DNA of 64,000 nucleotides, taken from positions 16,909,501 to 16,973,500 of the forward strand of contig JAMJFZ010003163.1 in NCBI GenBank assembly GCA_026225945.1. Direction: 5' to 3'. The position numbers and the translations under genes are program-made. Shown piece by piece: positions 1 through 12,600 of this stretch. The stretch's first letter is position 1; every line of letters begins with the position of its first letter. Origin of the DNA: Cricetomys ansorgei. Its lineage: Eukaryota > Chordata > Mammalia > Rodentia > Nesomyidae. Under the pieces are notes generated by a model. That model did not search any database. It saw only the letters and a list, made by a program, of their open reading frames with translations, and had not been told where the DNA came from.

Positions 1-654
1 CACCTGGGGACGTAGAGTCTGAAATTTCAGCTATAAAACATACATCTTTCTGGACTAATAGGTGAGAAAAGAATGGAATGGGAGTATTACCATATTGTTC
101 TAGCATGCCGCTCTCGTGTTTAGAGACCCCAGCAATCAAAAGATTTGGCTCTACCTTCAGAAGGAATAGCTGAGTTCTCCTGGTGAACTCTAGAATTAAT
201 CTGTAGATGCTCATGAAAAGGCCCAAATTTAAAGATTCTAGTCTAGCTACCACCGGTGGACCTACAGAGAAACTCAACTTCTGGTGATACCAGAATTGGC
301 ACATAAAGTTGGTACTGAGCTTTTCAGTGACCATCTCACTAAATAAGCAACTATATTTTCTCAGCTATCTACACAGCATTGTCCATAACTGAATGAATCT
401 TCTATCTCCCTACCCTACTCCCAGGCTTACAATTTACTGTACAAATTAAGTATCACAAAATGGGTCAGTATCAGCTTCTTGCTGTGTATGACTCAACATA
501 TGGGGTCTGATATTTTAGATTCTATTTATGTTGCTCTCACAGCTGGACTTTTTTTTAGGTCTTAGCTTGAAGTATAAGATCAACAGGCAGTCATTACACA
601 ATTCTGTGTGTGTGTGTGTGGGAGAGAGAGAGTCGAAACATTCTTTTTGGTTTT

Positions 655-805
655 TGTTGTTTTTTCAAGACAGGATTTCTCTGTTGTAACTCTGCCTGTC
701 CTGGAACTCATTGTGTAGACCATGCTGGCTTCAAACTCACAGAGATCTACCTGCCTCTGCCTCCCCAGTGCTGGGATTAAAGGTGTGTGTCACCACAGTC
801 CAGAG
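655..805 (-). mobile_element. B1 SINE
   Basis: Reverse-oriented 7SL-derived B1: T-rich end, then TCAAGACAGGATTTCTCTG, the GGAACTCA block and the CCCAGTGCTGGGATTAAAGG block. Confidence 0.9.
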
Positions 806-2750
806 AAATGTTTTTTAATATCAGCAATCTGGAATCGGCCATTAGTTTCTGGACCTGCCATGACTTACTTCAATCTGTCCAATTCATGAATTCTGTAGCC
901 AGTGTCCTCATATATCCTTTTCAGTAGACATCGTTAAATACAGATTCCCATTTTATGGGTTTGGTTTTATTATGAATTATGTCATGGCTTTCTGTATTTA
1001 AAACTGTACTTAAGTACAAATGCAAATAATCATTACTTGAGAAGCCAAATATTTCAGCATGAAAGCCTTGATTTTTTTTTAAAGTTACAAAAAAAAAAAA
1101 AAAAAAAAAAAAAAAAACAATTGCTGGTGTCCACACTACAGGATTACATTGGTTTTAAACATTTGAGAGCTAGGCATGATGGCACAAGAGACCAGTCTCA
1201 AGATAAAGAGGGAGAATCATTTCAATACAGGCTTTGGAGATCAGCTTGGTCAACACAGCAAAAACCATCTGAAAAAAAAAAAACCCACAAAAAAACATGC
1301 ATGGTGACATGTGTCTAGCCTATAATCTATAATCCCAGCTCCAGGAAAGCAAAAGCGGGAGGATCTTCACAAGTTCAAGCCAGTGTGGGCTACCTCTATA
1401 GTTCCAAGCCAGCCACAGAAAAGAAAAAGAAAAAACAAAACATGATTTGTTCTCTCTCAGTCCTATATTAAAGAGCTACATTGTTCTATAATTTGTTTTC
1501 AGCTCATTATTTCAGATCCTCCATATCTAAGATTAGTTCAAAAAGAGCATGAAACATTTCCATCAGTAAATATTTAGAGTCTACTTTGTGCTGGTGTTCT
1601 CGGCACTAGGAATTTTTGCGTGTTTGGTGCTGCGGATCAAATCCATATAAGGCAGTGCTCTGCCACTGACCCCCATGCCCAGGCCTGGAAACTTTGCAGT
1701 CTGGCTCACAACCCTCTAGAACTCCAGTTCCAGGGGAACCCATGCCCTCTTCTGGGCTCTGCGCAGACGTAGAACAGAGAGATATGCAGAATAAACACCC
1801 AAACACACATAGAAACAATAATTTAAAAAATATGGGAGAACTAGTTCTCTCTCATCTTGTAAGATAGCAAGTGAGAAAGCCGGAAAGCTATACACTGGGG
1901 ACTGGTATGCATGGTGTGGTTAAAGAGAGTAACCCTACATTAAAGGTCCAAGAACAGTGTGTCCATCAGAGTTCTCTACAAGAAAAGAACTGATTGCACG
2001 ATCATAAATCTGTTAGATTCGTTTACATGATAACTCTAAGTAACTCCTCAGTCCAGAAAGCTGGGTTCATCAGTTAGAATCAGACACTGAAGCCCTGCAG
2101 AACTAATTCCTGCAGCTCTTCTGAATTCAGTCTGAAGCTGGCTCCAGTGTCATTTAAGGATGGTGGCATCTGGGTCAGCAATGGAACAGACACACCTACT
2201 AGTAAGAAGCTAAGGCAGGCAGACAAGCAACATTGGTTTCCTTCTGGCCTCTTTGAAATCTGGGCAGTGGCTGGAGGGTGCTGCCTGCCCTGGAGGGTTT
2301 CTTCCCTTCATCCCTTCCAGAAATACTCAGACATGCCTGCCCTGAAACATGAAACATATTTCTTAGTACTTAAGATCCCATCATGTGGACAATCAGGATT
2401 CTCCATCACAATGGGGGAGTCCACTTCAGGAGAAAACCCTGTTTTGGTTAGATGAGTGGGATGGGCAGAGATCCTCCCTATATGCCAGGCATTTCAGAAA
2501 GGCCCTGCACTAGAGGAAGACTTGTCTGCGAACTTCAAAGTTGAAACAAAACTTGTTCTTGCTTGCTACTGTCTCAAAACCAGTTGATGACAATGGTGGT
2601 GGGTAGCTATGGTTAAGTCTTGCAAAATACTATTTACCTAAGATGCACCAAGGAAGGCAGCTGTTGAGCTGTGGCAACAATCCCTTTAGTCAATGAGGAA
2701 AACAGCACTCTGGCATTGTTACTGAATTTGGTGATCACAACTTGTCAGGT
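806..2750. other. Left intergenic block
   Basis: No gene seen. It contains a 29-base A run (1089-1117), a worn B1-like monomer (about 1298-1430, plus) and otherwise unassigned DNA. Short open frames lack family resemblance. Confidence 0.6.
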
Positions 2751-2754
2751 CTGG

Positions 2755-3165
2755 CCACTCATCCTCAATAAGTCAATAAAAAGATCCAAATTAACAGTGT
2801 AAGCCGAAAGATTTATTCAATGCAGCCACATTGGGAAATGGGACAGCGACTCAACAAACCCCTCAAGTCCATCTTCAGGGTCCCCAAATAATCAGTTTAA
2901 ATAGAGGGCCAACGGCATGCACATCTAAGCAGTTCCAGTCAAGGTGTGATCCTGCCCACCACTGACTGACCCACTGTTGTCTGGGGGGACTCATCCTGTC
3001 AGGGAGACTGACAAGTTGTTAGAACTGTGAAATCTTTCCTGGAGATAAGCTCCCTGTCCTGCTGTTACCCTTTCCTTCCCCGAGCATGCAATTCCTGGGG
3101 AAATTTCATATTGCTTTGGGGTTGTTTCATTGGATAGATGGAGACATAAGGTATGTCATTTCTGC
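2755..3165 (-). mobile_element. Old LTR (MaLR-like), minus strand
   Basis: Contains a reverse poly(A) signal within AAGATTTATTCAATGC and the block GCCACATTGGGAA...AAGTCCATCTT, which recurs in the LTR near 57030-57110. The two copies are of one family. The family name is uncertain. Confidence 0.6.
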
Positions 3166-3817
3166 CAGATGGGTTACAGCATCATCCTGAGACTACCACA
3201 GAACTGAGAGTTTTTCTGAAGCAGCTCAGCAGTTGCTTGCTGTGTGGACCTCATTCCTCCAATCATGTTCCTTTGTAGAATGCACCAGAATTTTATTACC
3301 ACCTTCAAAAAATCCCTAGGTACATTGATTCCTGCTTCACAGAGGGGCTGTAGAAACCAAAACAGGAAAGTGAACTCCTTCACATAAAGAAACACAAAGA
3401 TACAGCAGTACAAGGTTAATCAGAAAGCCAGGGACTCATGATTTTACTCAAAATTAAATCTGCTCCTCAATCCTGGGGCTACACGTGACCCATTTTAGCT
3501 CTAACAAATGGTACTTACCTTCACAAATTGGTCTACATTTCTCACCAAGAATCTAAGTAACTGATCTCCTATTGTGTATTATCAGATTTTCTTTGGGGTA
3601 TTTTTGGTAGTTCATTGTTTTCAACAAAATTCTTACCTGTTTAGATATGAGCCACCCAGTCTGCAGGACATGAGGAAAGGCTTTCTGCTCCTTCACAGCT
3701 AAGCACAAGGCCCACCCTCAATGAGCTGGAGCAATCTGTGAATCTAACTATAGTACAAACATGGAACAATCTAACTGAAGGGAGTAGGGGAAGTGCTGAG
3801 ACCCAAGTAGACACTTC

Positions 3818-3940
3818 AAGCCAGGAGCGGTGGTGCATGCCGTTTGATCTCAGCATTTGGGAGGCTGAGGCAGGGTTGCCCTCAATACTTCAAGGGCAGC
3901 AGGATACAACAGCAGAACCCTGTCTCAAAACAAATACTCA
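3818..3940 (+). mobile_element. Worn B1 SINE
   Basis: AGCCAGGAGCGGTGGTGCAT, then CAGCATTTGGGAGGCTGAGG and CCCTGTCTCAAAACAAA, with an internal gap. Confidence 0.75.
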
Positions 3941-4654
3941 AGTGTCTACAGCCCTCAGAATCAAGGTAAGTTACAAACCATCAGAGCCAACAGGAGTCTA
4001 TGTAGATGACTAACTACCGCATTCTGAAAAATGAAAACAGGCAGTAGGTAAAATACTATACACAGTCAAGCAAGCACATGAAAGAATGCATGAACATTTA
4101 TTATGCATTGGGGAAATACAAATTAAAACTGCTTTGGATCCACTAGGATGGCTGTAACCAAAAAGCTAAGTGCTGCCAAGGACATAGGTCAACCTGAAAC
4201 CCTCCCTGCAGGGCTGGTGGGAGGATACAAAGGTACAACCACTTGGGCAGTTCCTCAGATGGCTAGTTACCACGCATCCAAATGAATTTACTCCACACAA
4301 AACTTGAATGTGTCCATAGTTGCATTTTGAATAGTGAACTCCAAATGTCCCCTAGGAAATAAGATGTGTGACATACACATACAGAATACTACTTGGTTAA
4401 ATACAACAAAACGAATGCTATAGCTGGATAAAAACTCAAACACATTTCAGCGCAGCATTTAGAAGAATCAGTGATTGCATAAAGGGTTGAGACTAAGATT
4501 CAGGTTTATTTTTTTGAGTGATGAAAAATTCTAAAATAGTGATGATTATCACACAAATCTAATGTATGGGAAACCACTGCAATGGGCATTTTTCTTAAAA
4601 ATAAACTTTATGGTATGGAAACTGTAAAGCGATGCAGTTAGAAACAGATCAAAC

Positions 4655-4762
4655 AGAGCATCCCTGCTTGCAAACCCGAGTAGCTGGGAAAGCACATGCT
4701 TGGCAAATACAAGGACGTAAGTTCAGTCCCCAGCCCTACAAAACACACACACACACACCCTA
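4655..4762 (+). mobile_element. ID/B2-like SINE fragment
   Basis: A tRNA-derived core (AAGCACATGCTTGGCAA ... GTTCAGTCCCCAGC) ends in a CA-rich tail. It sits just beyond the DNAJA2 poly(A) signal. Confidence 0.65.
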
Positions 4763-4784
4763 GGCAGAAGAACTGAAGACTGCT

Positions 4785-6342
4785 GAGCAACTGTTTTATA
4801 AACCTTTATTGGAAAGGCTACAAAGTTTATATTGTCACTGTATTGCTTAGGCTTAAGGTGTTGTGGGGAAATAACCTCAGATACAAAACTACTATGCTGT
4901 TGCGTCTGGCCCAGGCTTGTTGCCCAGTGTCTTTGTACAGTGGAGGTAGAGTGCAGAGGGCAGCGACTTAACCCTCACAGGTCTGGGGGCATTTTCTTTA
5001 TCCATGTTCTAATAGCTCTAGAAATGTACTCAAGTGCTAGTAAGCTCAGAGATGGTATAATGCATCGAAAAATCTGAATTTCCGTTTTTGTCCTGTTGTT
5101 CCTTTGACAAAATGTAAAATGTTTCGCTTAGACCTCAAATGAACATGTTTTAAAAATTCTCCAAGAGTGAAAAAGTAGTATCAGAAGATGGAAACATATC
5201 CTTTCATCCCATTAGGACGTTGTAATCAAAATTAGGTGTTGACTAGGACATGGTCTTAACCCTCCTGCACTGCTGGCTCAGCCGCTACGCGGACATTTGC
5301 TAGCCTGAGTCTTAATTTTTTACAGAGTATCAGTTAACGCTTTCCTAAATTCAGATATTCAAATTAATGAGACATAGCAACTTTTCATAACATTTAATTA
5401 AAACAGCATTTTAACAGGTCTGTGTAAACATGGTTCTACTGTTGATCTGCCATTACCTTATTTTCAAAAAGTGGGGTACAGAGGCCTGGAGTTGCCCCAA
5501 TGTTCAGGATAATCTAGGCGTTAGATAACTTGGATGTTTTTGAGGCTACAGGGCATCAACTGAAGTCAATAAAGCCTGTTTCAACTAACCTTAGTGTTTT
5601 TAAACTATACAATGGGCAGGTACCTGAGGCGCAAGCTTCAGGCCAATGGATTTTAAAGGACTGTTTAAAAACCAGAACCAAAGATTCACTCCTCAGCGTA
5701 AGGAGACTTTTTTCCAGTTCAAAATATGTTCTTCTTTCTAAAAATGTGACACAGAATAATTTACACCAACTGCTTTTTATTATCAAGTTTCAGAAACCTT
5801 TCACAAAATGGTTTTAAAAAAAAGCCAAAAAACTTTACAACCATGGCTAATGTAATTTTTTCCATTGTTCCCAGTCAGCTTCAAACCCATTGTGTGCAAA
5901 GCCCATTTTTCCATGCATCTAAATGATAGATACAGGTTATGAATTCTTTATTCTATTTTTAGCAGCTTATGCAGGTGCAGCCAAACACAAAGCTTTAGGA
6001 CAAATTGTACAAACTTTACAATGCTGGATTTGAGTTTAAAATATGAAACATAAAGTCTACACAAAACTGATAAAAATCAAGCAGATACCAGGACTGAAAC
6101 TTAAATCCACATGTGAAAGGGAGTCTTATTTCAAGTGCTTTACTCTGCTACAGAACAGTCGAAATGAAGATGTAAAGCTTCGTGGTTAGTTTAAATTATA
6201 CACTCTGTGGATACTATACCAATTTTAGAAGTTACACATAGATCAACAGATGTCCGTCAGTTCATCTGGACTCATCAGATACTCCAGCAGCTGGCAAATC
6301 CGGCAAGTGTGGGAAGAAAATCCACCTGCAGTTGCCTGCAGT
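4785..6342 (-). other. DNAJA2: DNAJA2 3' UTR (probable extent)
   Basis: About 1.55 kb downstream of the stop, AT-rich and free of SINEs, as expected of a conserved 3' UTR. It has two upstream minus-strand AATAAA hexamers (5947-5952 and 5776-5781) that could give shorter mRNAs, and a final one at 4805-4810. SINE sequence begins again just past the last signal. The end point is inferred from the hexamer and the repeat boundary, not from transcript data. Confidence 0.7.
4805..4810 (-). terminator. DNAJA2: Candidate distal poly(A) signal of DNAJA2
   Basis: TTTATT on the plus strand, AATAAA on the gene strand. About 47-65 bases downstream on the gene strand is a GT-rich run made by the CA tail of a SINE (4741-4758), suitable as a GU-rich downstream element. 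Confidence 0.6.
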
Positions 6343-6534
6343 TTACTGATGGGCACACTGCACTCCAGGTCCATGATGGCTGCTGCTTTCTTCATCAGAA
6401 CTATCATTATAGGCTTCACGCCTCTGACCGCTTCCAGAGCCTCGAGTGCTATCAAATTCTTGAAGCTCCACTTCTTCTGTTTCTCCAATTACATTAGGAA
6501 CTTCTGGTCTAGACGGCAGGAGATCTTCTAATTC
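6343..6534 (-). CDS. DNAJA2: DNAJA2 exon 9 coding part (residues 350-412 and stop)
   Basis: Encodes the acidic and Ser-rich tail with [11 protein letters not shown] and the final CAHQ, a CaaX-type farnesylation box. Residues 381-385 read GSGSG, where I remember GSGGG in human. The acceptor (AAG) is preceded by a short T-rich tract and then a long TG repeat starting 29 bases upstream. Confidence 0.98.
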   Translation of the reverse strand, partial: ELEDLLPSRPEVPNVIGETEEVELQEFDSTRGSGSGQRREAYNDSSDEESSSHHGPGVQCAHQ

Positions 6535-6561
6535 CTTCATAAAACAAAAACAGGAGATGTG

Positions 6562-6610
<49 letters not shown>

Positions 6611-9600
6611 TTGGGACAGGGTCTCACTATGTAGCCGGCACACATGCTAGCTGACAGATCTGCTCTCATAGAGTTCATTAGCACCTCACAACTAGCCTGT
6701 GTAATTTCCTTGCTTGGCCCTAAAAGCATTTATCTCAGATAACCTCCTCTTCAGAATAACCTGAAAAAAAATATCCACCAGGCAAACATTAAAAAGTAAA
6801 AGCCAGCATGGAGACTCTATCTCTAAAGAGCTGGGAGATCGGTCACATCTTTAATTCCAACAATCAAAAGGCTGAGACTGGGAGATTAAATGAGTTCTAG
6901 ACCAGCCTGGGGATACAGGCAGAGACCCTATAATAAATAAAGCAAAACAAAGAGAAAGAAAAGAGGAAAAATCAAAAGGAAGCAAGGAGGAAATGAGAGG
7001 AATCAAAAGAGCCAAAGGAGAGCCAGGAAGGTGGCTGCATAAGGAACACTTAAAGACAGCTCACAGAAAGCTTGTCTGGGTTGATCCAGTTGTTTTCAGG
7101 AAACTGCACATCAAACTTTATGTAAAGGTCACCCTTTTCAAAGGGATTACGATACTGTGGCATTCCTTCACCTCGAACAACACGAACACATCCTATTATT
7201 TAAGAAAAGAAAATTAGATTAAGACATTTTACCAAAAAAGGTATTCAATAATATTCCTTTGTTATCCACAATAAATATGTATTATAACCACACATGGGCA
7301 ACCTGGATCAGGTGGAATCCTTTACCTGGTTCGATGACTTTGCCAGGGGGGTATTTCACCACAATCTGACGAGTATCGAGATGCTTAAATGTGAACTGAA
7401 ATCCACATAAAGCTTCAACAAGTCCTATCTTATATGTCATGTGCAAATCATTACCGTCTCTCTGGAATACCTACAGACAAAGCATATACAAAGCATTATT
7501 TAACTATGAGCCCATGCCATCCTGTTACACATTCCTTAATCTCAGAATCTTTTAAAATTTTATGTGTACTGGTGTGTGGCATCAGATCCCCTAACACTGG
7601 AATTACAGACAATTGTAAGCTGCCATCTGGGTGCTGCGAATTGAACCTGCGTCCTCTGGAAGAGTAGCCAATGCTCTTAACAACCACTGAGCCATCTCTC
7701 CAGTCCCATAATTTCAGAATCTTAATTCCGCCATTCACTGCAAAAACCAAAATGCCACTGTCACTAATTTCCAAAATTTATTAGCAAAGCTAGTTATTCT
7801 AGAAGAGAATGCTAGAAACTTGTAGTATAAGCATCAGGGAGGCCTGAGTGAGTACTAAGAAAAATAAGTAAGAACAGAGCTAAAGCTCCAAAAGCCACTG
7901 TTGCAATTGTGTTCCACTTCCTAATTCCCACCCCAAATAGGTTCTATGGGCTTCAAAAGAATACATTCAACCTGGAACGCTCCCCAGACCTGATCCCAAT
8001 GAGGCAAGAATGGAATCCAAATTCAGTGTTAAAAAAGTTCAATCAGTAAGGCCCAGCCAGGAAACTTAAGGACTCAATTTTGTACTTCATACATGAACAA
8101 AAATGTGCTATCTCACTGAAAATTCAAACTTGGGGCTAGAGAGATAGCTCAGCAGTTCAGAGTACTTGCTGTTCTTGGAAAGGTTTGGTCCTAGCACCCA
8201 CATGGTGGTTACGTAGCATATACAACTGCTGTTCTGTAGGATTCAAGGCCCTCTTCTAACCTCCAATAGGCACCAGGCATACATGTGGTATATATACATA
8301 TATGCGTAGAAAACATGCATACACATAAATTTTTTAAAATCTTAAAAAAAATCAAACTTGCTTAACGTAAATTACACAGCAAAAATGCTGAAGTTGGCTT
8401 ATTCACTCTTATAAGCTTATAGAGGACACATTACTGTCAATCAAAGTTTCCAGAAAAGCTACATCTTCAAACTGAAACCTTCTGTGAGGGTGATAAAACC
8501 AGAACAACGCAGGTCCAGAGCCCAATGATAATTTATCTCGAGCTATCTTTACTCCCCCAAATTAGCCACTTTGCCCACTGCTGTGTCACCTAACGTCCTG
8601 TGACTTAACAGATAAACACCTTTTGGAATATATTACAACTGTAGTTTCTATCAACCCAAGGCTAAAGAGTAATCAGGCAGCATCTGAGGCCCACAGCTGA
8701 GATTTCTGTGCTTTGCTATAACTGCCTACTCTTCACTGATTTATTTGGAAAGTGTCTTGATTTATGGCTTGTTCTGTTACTGCTTCCATATTAGAACATG
8801 GATTTTGCTGTAACCTGAATCACGTTACAGGCTGTCATTCATTTGGCTCCAGAATAAACTCTCTTATCCCCTTGGAGGTGAGATGTGCTTCTGCATCAAC
8901 ACTGCAAAGGTTACTGAATAAAGCAAGTGCTGAGAATGTCCTTCATTCTCAGCTTCAATATTTGGGGGGGGGGGATCAATTTTAAAAATATTCAACTTGT
9001 AATTCTTACTTAGAATTTGCCAAACCTATACTTAAAATCTGAAATTTCAGTGGAATAAATTAATCATAGTGAAAAGGTCACCTAGATTTGTTCAACAGAA
9101 AATGAAACACAGAGGCAGGTGGATCTCTGAGCTCAAGGCCAGCCTGGTCCACATAGTGAGTTCCAGGACAGCCAGGGCAACACAGAGAGACCCTGTCACA
9201 AAACAACAACAACAAAGTGTCTTGGTTATCCTGAGTACTAAGCGAGCCAGCTCAATTTCTACCCAAAGCTAATCTTTGATGTCTATTAGCCAAAATAGGC
9301 TAATGGAAATTGGCTGGACCAAAGAAAGCCACCAAAGTGACTACCAGACCATCTTTAATTTCATTATAATCCCATTTGTATGCTAACTGACCCTGCAATG
9401 CCAAAAGAGACACAACAACCATTAGAAAGAATCACAAAAAGAGCACCTAAATTTCTGGAAGATCTTCCTGTTTGTCACCTACATGCTAGAGGGGCACACA
9501 TGTCCTTGCCAAAACTATGTGGGTGCTGGAATCCGAACTCAGGTCCTCATGTTCAGTGCTCAGCCAGTGCTCTTATCCACTGAGGCAGCCCTCCAGCACA

Positions 9601-12600
9601 GTTTTCCATTTCTTTACTCTATTAACCTCTAGCCCTCTGAGGTTTAAGATCTGCAAGTTCATTTCACACTTCTATTTTGGCGGAGTAGAAATGTCCTCCA
9701 TTACTCAATTGGTGCTATCTCTTACTGTTTCCACAAATCTGAGATGCAAAACCCAGTAACAACTCTAAGAACAATCTTGGGGTAGTTCATAAAACACCTG
9801 AAAAATCTGTTCCTTTCCTAAACGATTCTCCTAAATTTACCCATGAAACAAATTCTCCTAAACATAGTGTTAGAACATTAGCTTCAACTGCACCAGGGAG
9901 CATGTTAGAAAACACACATTTTTGGCCCAGCAACCCAGTAGATTTAGTAAGCCCTCCAAAGGACTCTAATGTGAGGCTCAAATTTGAGAATGAAAGAATG
10001 TAGATTAGTTATTCACATTTACTCAGGGACCCCGTAACAGGACCAATCAGACAATAAAAAAGCAGAATGTTTTAATTCTGTTTGAAAATGCTATGTATTC
10101 TACAAAGTTTCAGGATACCAATGTTTCAGGATACCAATATTCCAAGAATAATTTTTACAAAACACTTTTTGTTAATGCTACAGAAAGAGAAAGAAGCAAC
10201 ACCACATTCTTGTATAGAAGCATTCAATTCAAAGTAACTACAATAGAAAAAATACCAGGGTGGCTGCTCTCATTCTGGGAGGTGGAGGATGACGTGATAA
10301 TTTAATGCTAACATTTAAATAAATAAAAATGCTTAAAACTTCTCCCTCTCTGTTGCCAGAGAACTTATGAAAAGATGAAGGACTCAAGCACCACATTGTA
10401 AAACATTCAGAAGTAACATTCTGAAGCAACCATCGAGGAGGAACAACAACAAAAAATCCTGTGCTTGTGCTGTATAAAGGAACACCAGCACTCACAGAAG
10501 GATGAATGCGCACGACACAACATCCCAAAGCTCACTAGCTTTTAGCACATTTACAGTTTCAGATTCTGCACCCACCCAACCTAATTATGGTCTCCATTTC
10601 TTCAGATAGGTATCTGGAGTGAGGGAAGAAAGGCCCACACCGCAATGCTTTTCTTGAACACACAGCAAGCCCTACACTTTAGTTCAAATTATTCTATGTC
10701 TGAGGTGAGTTAACTGAACTGTCTAAGCTTCTTTCTTGGCTCAAATTTCCTGCCATGGTCACAATAAAACCAGAACTAGTACTCTATTCTCTTCCCTTTA
10801 CTACTTTCTAGCCTAGGCAATCAGTTGTCAGTTGGCAATTCCATGCAATCCTACTGCTGTCAACAGTTCTAATCCCAAATGCTGGGAGAAAGACATGTGC
10901 CGCAACACTCAGAATACCCTAGTGATATTTGTACCATACACTATTGTTTTAGCTACACTCGACCAATTTTCAATGATGTGGCTTTTTCTAGTTTTCCACC
11001 TTTTGCATCTTGTAGGTACTGTGCACACTGATATTGAATAAATGAGAAAGTAGCTAAAATGAGACCAAATAAAAATTTTGAAATAACAAAATTTAGGGTT
11101 TGGAGATGTGGCTCAGAGACAAGAGCATTTTCTAATGCCTACAAGACTCGGGCTTCATCAAAAAACAGTAACAAATATTTTATCCTTTAAGACCTTAAAG
11201 CAGATTCTAGAAACTATTGTTATTTTCCAGCCATCTAAAAGATCCTTGCCATCTCAAATATGTAATATTGAGAAAAAGACAAAAATATCCAATAACACCC
11301 TCTTCATGAGATTTGACTAATATCAGAAAGGACAGTCCAGGGAGCAAATCACAATTGTGTGAGAATAAATCAAATGCTAGAGAATGTGCTTTTCTAATAT
11401 GGCCTTGTTCCCTATTGAAATTCTGAAGAATGCAGCTTCTTCCTAAGAAAACACCAAATGATGACTGGACCAAGGCTTGGGAGGCCACTTGCCCCAGAGG
11501 ATTCAGCCTGGCCTTGGTATCCACATTTAGTTTGTGGAGCACATGGAGGCAAAGTCTTAGACAAGGAGGGGACGGATCCCTGTAACCATGCTGGACATGA
11601 AGACCAGGCCACCAGAGAGCTACTTGTTCCCTCCACCCATCAAAGATTTTGAGATTACTGAATTTTACCTAGCAATCATCTCTATTTTGTTTATGTTAAT
11701 TGTGATGACTATTTTTTTTTTTTCCCTTTTTGGTTTTTCGAGACAGGTTTCTCTGTTGTAACTCTGGCTGTCCCTGAACTCACAGAGATCTGCCTGCCTC
11801 TGCCACTGCCCACCTTGATGACTATTCTTGGTTGTCAACTTGACTACACCTGGAATTAACTAAAACCTAAGTGGCTGGGCACACCTGTGGGGATTTTTTA
11901 AATTAATTAAATCATTTGAAGTGAAGACCAATTTCTAATCTATATCTCTGAGATGGGAAGATATACCTTTAATTCAGATCTTCTGAAGTGAAAAGATCCA
12001 CCTTTAATCTGGGCCACACCTTCTGCTGGCAGCCTACATAAAGGATATGGAAGAAGGAAGCCTACTCTCTCTTTGCCTGCTTGCTCTCACTCTCACCAGC
12101 AAGTCCATTCCTTCACTACACTAGAGCCTACTTCTTCAGGACTCCAGTGCACATTGAAGACCAGCTGAGACATCCAGCCTCATGGACTGAACAACTACGG
12201 GATTCTTGGACTTTCTCTTGGTAGACAGCCATCGTTGGATTAGCTGGACCACAACCTGTAAGCCATTCTACTAAATAACCTTTATAACGTAATATAAATT
12301 CATTCTATTAAGTTCTGTTCCTCTACAGAACCCTAATATATTAATTTTATTTTGTGTGAATGCCTGTGTGTATATATGTGCACCACATGTATGCAGGTGT
12401 CCACAGAGACCAGAAGAGGGCATCTGATCCTCTGGAAACAAGAGGAGTTGAACCACCATGTGGTTCAACTAGGAAAAATCCCCAGGGTACTCTACAAGAG
12501 CACCCAGGTGCTCTTAACCACTGAGCCATCTCTCCAGTCCCTGGAAACCATCTCCTAAGAGTGAGTTTTTATGATAATGCCAGTGCAGAAACAGACTTGG

